Assembly: GCA_902491055.1 (NCBI GenBank)
Contig: CABUGI010000031.1
Coordinates: forward strand, 1 to 18,828
Length of the DNA: 18,828 nt
Reading direction: 5' to 3'
DNA from: an uncultured Collinsella sp.
GTDB taxonomy: Bacteria; Actinomycetota; Coriobacteriia; Coriobacteriales; Coriobacteriaceae
Positions 6,888 to 13,243 of this stretch are shown here, piece after piece (position 1 is the first letter of the stretch; each line of letters begins with the position of its first letter). The notes beneath the pieces are model-generated. The model did not search any database. It saw nothing but the letters and a program-made list of their open reading frames with translations, and was not told the DNA's origin. The translations under genes and the position numbers were made by a program.

Positions 6888-7205
6888 CTAGTGGCGGCGG
6901 GCGTTGAGTTCGCCGGCCAGCTCGTCGAGGGTGATGCCGTAGCGCTCGAGCGTCACGAGCAAGTGGTAGACCAGGTCGCCGGCCTCATAGCGAATGTGGT
7001 CATGGTCGTTATCCTTGCAGGCCATGATCACCTCGCTCGCCTCCTCGGCAAGCTTCTTGAGCAGCTCATCCTCGACGTCGGTCAACAGACGCGCGGTATA
7101 GCTCTCCTGCGGCGACGCGTCGCGACGGCCATGAATCACCTCGGCCAGCCCCGTCAGCGTCTCACCGATATTTCCATCCTGAACATTTGCGGTGCGCACA
7201 CCCAT
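6888..7205 (-). CDS. hisE: Phosphoribosyl-ATP pyrophosphatase
   Basis: This 105-residue protein is HisE, which removes pyrophosphate from phosphoribosyl-ATP in the second step of histidine synthesis. It shares the all-alpha MazG-like fold, with the metal-binding EEASE (54-58) and the E74-xx-D77 pair (YEAGDLVYH). Length is standard for free-standing HisE. The ATG at 7203-7205 is preceded by AAAGGAT. It is the last gene of the operon, 46 bp after hisI, and is followed by the hairpin repeat at 6781-6847 instead of a clear T-tailed terminator. In many bacteria HisE is fused to HisI; here the two are separate but adjacent. Confidence 0.95.
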   Translation of the reverse strand: MGVRTANVQDGNIGETLTGLAEVIHGRRDASPQESYTARLLTDVEDELLKKLAEEASEVIMACKDNDHDHIRYEAGDLVYHLLVTLERYGITLDELAGELNARRH

Positions 7206-7251
7206 GGTTCAATCCTTTCTGGTTGGCCAAGCGCCTGGTCGAGCGCCCGCC

Positions 7252-7581
7252 CTACGCGAGTTTTTTAAAGAAGCAGGTACGGTTGCCGGTATGGCAGGCC
7301 GGACCCGGCGAGTCGACCTTGACCAGCAGCGTATCGCTATCGCAGTCGGCCCAGAGCTCCTTGACCTCTTGCATATTGCCGCTCGTCGCGCCCTTGTTCC
7401 AGAGCTCCTGACGGCTGCGGCTCCAAAACCACGTGGTACCGGTCTTGAGCGTCAGCCCCACCGACTCCTCGTTCATCCAAGCAACCATAAGCACCTCGCC
7501 GGTGTCATACTGCTGAACAACACAAGGAATCAGCCCCTTGGCGTCGTATGTAAGCTTTGAAGGATCGGTTATCTCTTCCAT
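7252..7581 (-). CDS. hisI: Phosphoribosyl-AMP cyclohydrolase
   Basis: This 109-residue protein is HisI, the metal-dependent enzyme that opens the adenine ring of phosphoribosyl-AMP in step three of histidine synthesis. The Mg site DCDSD is at 79-83, and the zinc cysteines are C80, C96 (in PACHTGNRTC) and C103. WFWSRSRQELWNKGATSGN (51-69) is the family substrate-binding stretch. The start at 7579-7581 was preferred to an upstream in-frame one at 7650 because GGGGAG lies five bases before it and because the extra 23 residues would run through the structured spacer and have no family counterpart. It follows hisF after an unusually long 142-bp gap. Confidence 0.95.
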   Translation of the reverse strand: MEEITDPSKLTYDAKGLIPCVVQQYDTGEVLMVAWMNEESVGLTLKTGTTWFWSRSRQELWNKGATSGNMQEVKELWADCDSDTLLVKVDSPGPACHTGNRTCFFKKLA

Positions 7582-7619
7582 TTCTCTCCCCAAATTCAAA
7601 CTTCGCAGGTCGGCGAGGG

Positions 7620-7714
7620 TTGTCCAGGTGCCCGAGATTCCGAGCGACAAGCCCGACGACGCGTACTTAAGTACGCGAGGAGGGTTGGAGCCGGAAGGTC
7701 GGGTGCCTGGGCAA
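7620..7714. repeat. Nested hairpin element between hisF and hisI
   Basis: Four consecutive helices can be drawn. The outer one pairs 7620-7635 with 7699-7714 (16 pairs, three of them G-T when read as plus-strand RNA). The next pairs 7638-7642 with 7692-7696 (TTCCG/CGGAA), and a third pairs 7648-7654 with 7682-7687 with one bulged G. The tip is the perfect palindrome CGCGTACTTAAGTACGCG at 7660-7677. The wobbles become A-C mismatches on the his mRNA strand, so the fold is better on the plus strand. It may be a dispersed repeat inserted in the operon, or an RNA processing or attenuation site. No family is recognised. Confidence 0.7.
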
Positions 7715-7723
7715 GCCGCAGCA

Positions 7724-8506
7724 TTAGAAGTCCAGCCTCACAGGAATACCTTGACTGGCCATATACTCCTTCACCTGGCGAATGCTGAACGTCCCAAAGT
7801 GAAAGACGCTCGCCGCCAGCACGGCATCGGCCTCGCCCTCGATCACGCCCTCGGCAAAATGTTCGAGCGTGCCCACGCCGCCGCTCGCAATCACCGGAAT
7901 CGGCACCGCACGTGCCACGGCGCGGGTGAGCGCCAGGTCAAAGCCGGCCTTGGTGCCGTCGCGATCCATGCTGGTAAGCAAGATCTCGCCGGCGCCGCGA
8001 CGAGCCGCCTCCTCGGCCCACGCCACCGCGTCGATGCCCGTGGCGTTGCGGCCGCCCGCCGTGAAGACCTCCCACTTGTCGGCACCAGATGCGCCGGGCA
8101 AACCGACGCGCTTGGCATCGATCGCCACGACCACGGCCTGGCTACCAAACGCCGCGGCAGCCTGGCTAATCAGCGACGGGTCGCGCACGGCGGCAGAGTT
8201 GAGCGACACCTTGTCAGCACCGGCGGCAACCATGGTGCGCATGCCCGCCAGGTCGCGAAAGCCGCCGCCCACGGTATAGGGAATGGCGAGCTCCTCGGCC
8301 GCATGCGCCGCCATCTCGATAGTCGTCGCACGGTTATCGCTCGTGGCGGTAATGTCCAGAAAGACGACCTCGTCCGCACCCTCGCGGTCGTAGGCGCGTG
8401 CCAGCTCCACCGGATCGCCCGCATCGCGCAAGCTCACAAAGTTGACGCCCTTGACCACACGGCCGTCCTTGACGTCCAGGCAGGGAATCACACGTTTGGT
8501 AAGCAT
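7724..8506 (-). CDS. hisF: Imidazole glycerol phosphate synthase, cyclase subunit
   Basis: This 260-residue TIM barrel is HisF, which uses ammonia delivered by HisH to convert PRFAR into imidazole glycerol phosphate and AICAR. Catalytic D11 (PCLDV) and D130 (AIDAK) fall at the classical positions. The two phosphate-binding half-barrel motifs are visible as TVGGGFR (78-84) and IASGGVGT late in the protein, and SLNSAAVRDP (101-110) and MDRDGTK (180-186) are standard. The ATG at 8504-8506 follows the hisA stop by 3 bp with a GGAGGAGT ribosome site inside the hisA end. It should work as a heterodimer with HisH, encoded two genes upstream. Confidence 0.97.
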   Translation of the reverse strand: MLTKRVIPCLDVKDGRVVKGVNFVSLRDAGDPVELARAYDREGADEVVFLDITATSDNRATTIEMAAHAAEELAIPYTVGGGFRDLAGMRTMVAAGADKVSLNSAAVRDPSLISQAAAAFGSQAVVVAIDAKRVGLPGASGADKWEVFTAGGRNATGIDAVAWAEEAARRGAGEILLTSMDRDGTKAGFDLALTRAVARAVPIPVIASGGVGTLEHFAEGVIEGEADAVLAASVFHFGTFSIRQVKEYMASQGIPVRLDF

Positions 8507-8509
8507 GGG

Positions 8510-9253
8510 CTACTCCTCCCCTCGGGCGGCGGTCAGCGCCTGTACCAGCGTAAAGTTGCCCTCGTAGAGCGCGCGACCGGTAATGGCACCTTCAATCGCG
8601 CCCTCACCCACTGCGGCCAGCGCGCGGATGTCGTCGAGCGTCGAGATGCCACCCGATGCCACGACGGGAAAGCCCGCGACCTCGGCCACATGGCGATACG
8701 CCGCCACATCGATGCCCGTCTGCATGCCATCGCGCGCAATGTCGGTATACACCAGATGCTTAAAACCCAGCTCGGAAAGCTGCGCCACGGCGTCGTCGAA
8801 CGCCACGCCCGCGCCGTCACGCCAGCCATTCACCTTGACCTGGCCGTCGCGTGCGGCAATATCTGCCACCAACAGCTCGCCAAAGCCTTGGGCCGCCACC
8901 TCGGCAAAACCCGGCTCGGTCACGAGCACGGTGCCCAGTGCGATGCGGCGTGCGCCGTAGCCTGCCAACTCGTCGATGCGTGCAAGCGAGCGAACGCCGC
9001 CACCCACGTCCGCGGACAGACCGTCGACGCCGCAGATGGCCTTGATCGCCGCCGAATTGGCAGCGCATGTGTTCTCGTCCTCGCCAAAGGCAGAAGACAG
9101 GTCTACGACGTGCACCCAGCTTGCGCCCTGCTCAGCAAACGAGCGGGCAACGGCCACGGGGTCGTCGGAATATACCTTGCAGCGGCTGCGGTCGCCGCGC
9201 TCCAGGCGCACGACCTTGCCGCCGATCAGATCGATTGCGGGAAACAGGATCAT
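8510..9253 (-). CDS. hisA: ProFAR isomerase (HisA)
   Basis: This 247-residue TIM barrel is the ProFAR isomerase, which opens one ribose ring in an Amadori rearrangement. Catalytic aspartates are D8 (PAIDLIGG) and D131 (ADIAARDG), with YTDIARDGMQTG at 169-180. The two phosphate sites are DVGGGVR (82-88) and ASGGIS in the C-terminal half. Some actinobacteria use a bifunctional PriA that also replaces TrpF; the sequence cannot settle whether this one does. Its ATG overlaps the hisH stop codon in an ATGA junction (9250-9253), so the two genes are translationally coupled. Confidence 0.95.
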   Translation of the reverse strand: MILFPAIDLIGGKVVRLERGDRSRCKVYSDDPVAVARSFAEQGASWVHVVDLSSAFGEDENTCAANSAAIKAICGVDGLSADVGGGVRSLARIDELAGYGARRIALGTVLVTEPGFAEVAAQGFGELLVADIAARDGQVKVNGWRDGAGVAFDDAVAQLSELGFKHLVYTDIARDGMQTGIDVAAYRHVAEVAGFPVVASGGISTLDDIRALAAVGEGAIEGAITGRALYEGNFTLVQALTAARGEE

Positions 9254-9951
9254 CGGCCAGCCTCCTCGACGATGTTGACGAAGTTCTTAAGGATGCGCTG
9301 ACCCAGCGCGGAGGATTTCTCGGGATGGAACTGGCAGCCCCACACGTTGCCATGACGCACGATGCACGGGAAGCTCCGCGTATAGTGCGTGCGTGCCAGC
9401 ACATCGGCGGTATCGGCGTCGTCGGCCACCGCATAGCTGTGGGTGAAGTACATGTTGGCGCCCTCGGCAAAACCGGCGAGCAGCGGATCGGCCGCACCGG
9501 CAGGCGTCATATGCACCTGGTCCCAGCCCACGTGCGGCACCTTAAGGCGGCTCGACTCCAAGCGCGTGCACGAACCGCGCATAATGCCCAGGCCATCGAC
9601 CCAGGGACCGCCAGTCTGCTCAGAGGCATTGCCGTCGGCGACCGCGCCCTCGTCCGCAGGCACGCCCTCGTTGCCGCGCTCAAAAAATAGCTGAAGGCCC
9701 AGGCAGATGCCGAGCAGCGGAGTTCCGGCGGCGACGGCATCGAGCACCGCGTCCGCCTCGCCGCTCTGGCGCATAAAGGCGATCGCGTCATAGAACGCGC
9801 CCACGCCCGGGATGACCAGGCCGTCGGCGCGGCGGATCTGCTCCGGATCGTCCGACGTGCAGGCGGCGGCACCGGCGCGCGCAAGCCCGCGCGCAACGCT
9901 CGACAAGTTGCCCTTGTGGTAGTCAACTACCACGATCTTCGGTTCGCCCAC
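9250..9951 (-). CDS. hisH: Imidazole glycerol phosphate synthase, glutamine amidotransferase subunit
   Basis: This 233-residue class I glutamine amidotransferase supplies ammonia to HisF. The catalytic triad is C83 (GICLGLQ), H209 and E211 (QFHPEKS); the oxyanion-region PGVGAF is at 48-53. A GTG start at 9949-9951 was chosen: GGAGGG sits five bases upstream and the encoded MGEPKIVVVDYHKGN matches family N-termini, whereas an upstream in-frame TTG at 9975 would put the ribosome site inside the gene. Residues about 96-116 form an acidic, Gly/Ala-rich insertion after the nucleophile helix compared with typical HisH of about 200 residues. The stop overlaps the hisA start by 4 bp. Confidence 0.96.
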   Translation of the reverse strand: MGEPKIVVVDYHKGNLSSVARGLARAGAAACTSDDPEQIRRADGLVIPGVGAFYDAIAFMRQSGEADAVLDAVAAGTPLLGICLGLQLFFERGNEGVPADEGAVADGNASEQTGGPWVDGLGIMRGSCTRLESSRLKVPHVGWDQVHMTPAGAADPLLAGFAEGANMYFTHSYAVADDADTADVLARTHYTRSFPCIVRHGNVWGCQFHPEKSSALGQRILKNFVNIVEEAGR

Positions 9952-9975
9952 GCGACCCTCCTTTTCCCCATTCAA

Positions 9976-9998
9976 AACCTGCCAAAAAGGGACAGGTT
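9976..9998 (-). other. Weak hairpin between hisB and hisH
   Basis: AACCTG and CAGGTT form a 6-bp stem around an 11-nt loop just at the hisB stop codon, with TTTT following on the minus strand. The stem is short and AT-rich, so strong termination is unlikely. It may fine-tune hisH translation or be incidental. Confidence 0.3.
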
Positions 9999-10584
9999 AC
10001 AGCGAGCCCTTGGTGCTGGGGATGCCCTGCACGCGGGGATCGAGCTCGCAGGCATGGCGCATCGTGCGGCCCACGGCCTTAAAGGCGGCCTCGATAATGT
10101 GATGCGAGTTGCCACCCGCCAGTTCGCGCACGTGCAGCGTGAGCTTGGCATCGCGTGCGAAGGCATAGAAGAACTCAACGGCCAGCTCGGTATCGAAGCT
10201 GCCCACGCGCTCGGTCGGCACGGGCAGCTCGCAGTAGGCCTGCCCGCGGCCCGAAATATCAACAGCAGCCATCACGAGCGTCTCGTCCATGGCGATCGCC
10301 GCGTCGGCAAAGCGCGTAATACCCGCCTTGTCGCCCAGCGCTTGGCAAAACGTCTCGCCCAACACAATGCCCGTGTCCTCGACGGTGTGATGCGCGTCGA
10401 CCTCAACGTCGCCTACCGCATGTACCGTCAAATCGAACAGGCCATGGCGACCAAAGGCGTTGAGCATGTGGTCGAAAAACGGCACGCCGGTCGAGATATC
10501 GCACATACCGGTTCCATCCAGGTCGAGTTTGACGATAATGTCGGTCTCCCCCGTCTTGCGGGTCACCTCGGCATAACGGCCCAT
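9997..10584 (-). CDS. hisB: Imidazoleglycerol-phosphate dehydratase
   Basis: This 195-residue protein is the monofunctional HisB dehydratase, a Mn-dependent enzyme that assembles into a 24-mer and converts imidazole glycerol phosphate to imidazole acetol phosphate. The metal ligands are in FFDHML (H39), DAHHTVEDTG (H65, H66, E69) and GGNSHHIIEA (H161, H162, E165), and the C-terminus has the expected RVQGIPSTKGSL. There is no fused HAD phosphatase as in E. coli HisB, which explains the need for the separate PHP phosphatase at 5856-6767. The ATG at 10582-10584 directly abuts the hisC stop with no gap, and its GGAGAT ribosome site lies within hisC. Confidence 0.97.
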   Translation of the reverse strand: MGRYAEVTRKTGETDIIVKLDLDGTGMCDISTGVPFFDHMLNAFGRHGLFDLTVHAVGDVEVDAHHTVEDTGIVLGETFCQALGDKAGITRFADAAIAMDETLVMAAVDISGRGQAYCELPVPTERVGSFDTELAVEFFYAFARDAKLTLHVRELAGGNSHHIIEAAFKAVGRTMRHACELDPRVQGIPSTKGSL

Positions 10585-11700
10585 CTACATCTCCTCCTTC
10601 ACCAGCGCGGCAAACGCGGCCAGCACCTCGTCGTTTTCCTGCGGGGTGCCTACGGTAATGCGCAGACAGTCCGCGAGCCCCGGCGCGTAACTAAAGTCGC
10701 GCACCAAAATTGAATACTCGTCGCGCAGACGCTCGCGCACGCGCGTGGCATGCGGCGTGCGCACAAGCACAAAGTTCGCCGCGCTCGGCCACGCCTCCAC
10801 GGGCAGACCCTCGGCAGCCATTGCGCGCAGGGCACACAACTCGCGCTCGCGCTCGGATGCGACCTGCGCCACCACAGGTGCGTAGGCATCGCGGGCACGC
10901 ACGCAGGCAAGCGCGGCGGCCTGGCTCAGCACGTTAACCGAGTAGATCTGGCGAATCGCCGCAAACACATCGATGACCTCGGGCGCCGCGATCACATAGC
11001 CCAGACGCGTGCCGGCGGCGCCGAACGCCTTGGACAGCGTATGCAGAATCGCCAGGTTGGGATGCTCGGCGATAAGCCCCTGCGCCGTGGTGGCCGCGCC
11101 AAACGAATCGTCGGCAAACTCCACGTAGGCCTCGTCGACCATCACCATGCCGGGGCAGGCATCGCACAGAGCCGCAACAAAGTCGAGCGGCGCCACGTCA
11201 CCCGTGGGATTGTTGGGCGAGGTCACGATCGCCAGATTGCACTCGGGAGCCGCCGCAAGCACCGCCGCCTGGTCGAGCTCAAAGGTCGCCGGGTCGCGCC
11301 ACACGTCGCGCACCTCGGTCTGGCACAGCGACGCAAAGAACGCATACTCGCTAAAGCACGGCGGGCAGTTGAGCAGGGTCCGCCCCGCGCCGCCAAACGC
11401 CAGCAAGTAGTTATAGAGCAGCTCGTCACCGCCGTTGCCCACGCAGATATTCTCGCGAGCCACGCCATGCCAAGCGGCAAGCTCGTCGCGCAGGTCGTTG
11501 GACATGGGATCGGGGTAGCGGTTGAGCGGCGTAGCAGCCAAGGCCGCATCAACCGCCTTGCGCACGCCAGCGGGCACGGGATAGGTGTTCTCGTTGGCCG
11601 AAAGATTGATGCGCGTGGGCGTAAAGTTGGGATCGTAGGGCTCAATACCGGCCAGGTAAGGCTGGACGAGCTCCTTCATGCGGGGCGTCAGCTCGGCCAT
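10585..11700 (-). CDS. hisC: Histidinol-phosphate aminotransferase
   Basis: This 371-residue protein is a fold-type I PLP enzyme that transfers an amino group from glutamate to imidazole acetol phosphate. Visible landmarks are LSANENTYP (33-41), NRYPDP (60-65), GNGGDELL (88-95), the PLP-contact SPNNPTG (161-167), DEAY (189-192) and the Schiff-base lysine K224 in TLSKAFGAAGTRLGY with R232. Length is typical. The ATG at 11698-11700 was preferred to an in-frame start at 11760 because GGGAGG lies upstream and it falls one base after the hisD stop; the longer form would overlap hisD by 59 bp. Confidence 0.96.
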   Translation of the reverse strand: MAELTPRMKELVQPYLAGIEPYDPNFTPTRINLSANENTYPVPAGVRKAVDAALAATPLNRYPDPMSNDLRDELAAWHGVARENICVGNGGDELLYNYLLAFGGAGRTLLNCPPCFSEYAFFASLCQTEVRDVWRDPATFELDQAAVLAAAPECNLAIVTSPNNPTGDVAPLDFVAALCDACPGMVMVDEAYVEFADDSFGAATTAQGLIAEHPNLAILHTLSKAFGAAGTRLGYVIAAPEVIDVFAAIRQIYSVNVLSQAAALACVRARDAYAPVVAQVASERERELCALRAMAAEGLPVEAWPSAANFVLVRTPHATRVRERLRDEYSILVRDFSYAPGLADCLRITVGTPQENDEVLAAFAALVKEEM

Positions 11701-11701
11701 A

Positions 11702-13138
11702 TTAGGCCTCCCCGCCGGTCGCGCCAGCGCCATCCGAGCCTGCAGCCGCCAGGTCCACACCCTCGGCGACCGTCGCCACAGCGTCGCCCGGCCAGGCGAC
11801 CTTGGTCAGGTCGGCCGCAGCCAGCGACTCGGCACTCACGGCATCCTCGCCCTGCTCCAACACACGGCGACGCAGGGCGGCGGAAAGCGCGTGTGCCCAC
11901 AGGCCCTCGGCCTCGGCCAGGCGCTGCGTAGCGGGAGCGTCGGAGAGCAGGCCCTCGGGCGTATAGCAGATAACGCTCGAGCGCTTGACGAACTCTTCGA
12001 CCGAAAGCGGGTTGGAGAACATGGCCGTGCCACCGGTCGGCAGCGTGTGGTTGGGGCCGGCGACGTAATCGCCGAGCGGCTCGGAGCTCCAAGCGCCCAC
12101 AAAGATGGCGCCGGCGTTGCGAATACCGCCGAGCAGACCCATCGCGTCCTTGCAGTGCAGCTCAAGGTGCTCGGGCGCCACGGTGTTCACGACCTCGACA
12201 GCGGCAGCCATGTCGGCGGCCACTACGATGGTGCCCTCGTTATCGAGCGAGGCGCGCGTGATCTCGGCACGCGGCGACTGCGCCACCAGGATGTCGATAC
12301 CCGCCTCGACCTCACGCGCAAACTGCTCGTCGCAAGTCACCAGATAGCAGGCTGCCAGCGGATCGTGCTCGGCCTGGGCCATCAGGTCTGCCGCGACCAC
12401 CATAGGCTTGGCCGTGGCATCGGCCAGCACGCAGACCTCGGACGGGCCGGCGACCATGTCGATTCCCACATCGCCCGAGACAATCTGCTTGGCAGCGGCA
12501 ACAAAAGCGTTGCCCGGACCGGTGATTTTATCGACACGCGGAATGGTCTCGGTACCGTACGCCAGCGCGGCCACGGCCTGGGCGCCGCCTACCATATAGA
12601 TTTCGTCCACGCCGCCGAGCTTGGCCGCCGCGAGCGTGTAGGGGCTGATCAGGCCATCCTTTTGCGGCGGAGTCACCATAACCACGCGCTTGACACCGGC
12701 AACCTTGGCGGGAATGGCGTTCATGAGCACGGTGGAGGGATACTGAGCGCGACCGCCCGGCACGTAGATGCCGGCCGCCGCGAGCGGGGTCACCTTAACG
12801 CCGAGCATCGTGCCGTCCGCACGCGTGGTAAACCAGCTCTGCTCGACCTCGCGCTGGTGGAACTCGCGAATCTGGCGCGCGGCCTTCTCAAGCGCGGCGA
12901 CAAAGGCCGGGTCAAGGCCTTCGAGCGCGGCATCGATCTGCTCTTGCGGCAGGCGGAAGCTCTGCAGCTCAACGCCGTCAAAACGCTGACAGTAATCGCG
13001 CACCGCGGCATCCCCGTTGGCACGCACGTTGGCCACGATATCGCGGGCGGCGTCGATGATGTTTTGCGGCAGCACGCCCTTGCGGTTGAGCTGGTTGGTA
13101 ACGAGGCGCTCACCGGGAGCAAGCTTGATGGTCTTCAT
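11702..13138 (-). CDS. hisD: Histidinol dehydrogenase
   Basis: This 478-residue protein is the zinc-dependent HisD, which carries out the last two oxidations from histidinol to histidine with NAD. Zinc ligands are Q255 and H258 (AQAEHDP), D357 (GDYVAGPNH) and H416 (WAHA); the catalytic base pair is E323-H324 (APEHLEL). Family landmarks include YVPGGRAQYPS (125-135) and ITGPGNAFV (205-213). The protein is about 40-50 residues longer than usual: after the expected end it carries an Ala/Gly-rich tail (about 445-478), likely disordered. The ATG at 13136-13138 has ATAGGGG upstream. It follows hisZG after 105 bp in which I see no clear structure or promoter. Confidence 0.97.
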   Translation of the reverse strand: MKTIKLAPGERLVTNQLNRKGVLPQNIIDAARDIVANVRANGDAAVRDYCQRFDGVELQSFRLPQEQIDAALEGLDPAFVAALEKAARQIREFHQREVEQSWFTTRADGTMLGVKVTPLAAAGIYVPGGRAQYPSTVLMNAIPAKVAGVKRVVMVTPPQKDGLISPYTLAAAKLGGVDEIYMVGGAQAVAALAYGTETIPRVDKITGPGNAFVAAAKQIVSGDVGIDMVAGPSEVCVLADATAKPMVVAADLMAQAEHDPLAACYLVTCDEQFAREVEAGIDILVAQSPRAEITRASLDNEGTIVVAADMAAAVEVVNTVAPEHLELHCKDAMGLLGGIRNAGAIFVGAWSSEPLGDYVAGPNHTLPTGGTAMFSNPLSVEEFVKRSSVICYTPEGLLSDAPATQRLAEAEGLWAHALSAALRRRVLEQGEDAVSAESLAAADLTKVAWPGDAVATVAEGVDLAAAGSDGAGATGGEA

Positions 13139-13243
13139 ATCGGTATCCCCTATCGGTCGAGGTTGTGTTCGAAAAACGAGAGGCCGGGCGGCGGCGCCAA
13201 TCGGCCCGCAGCCCAGACGTTGGGACGCCCGTGCGCGCTCGCG

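Noticed and set aside
7538..9301. A 587-codon plus-strand open frame opposite hisF and hisA
   Set aside because: It is antisense to two complete TIM-barrel enzymes, has no ribosome site and has a His/Arg/Gly-rich composition typical of shadow frames.
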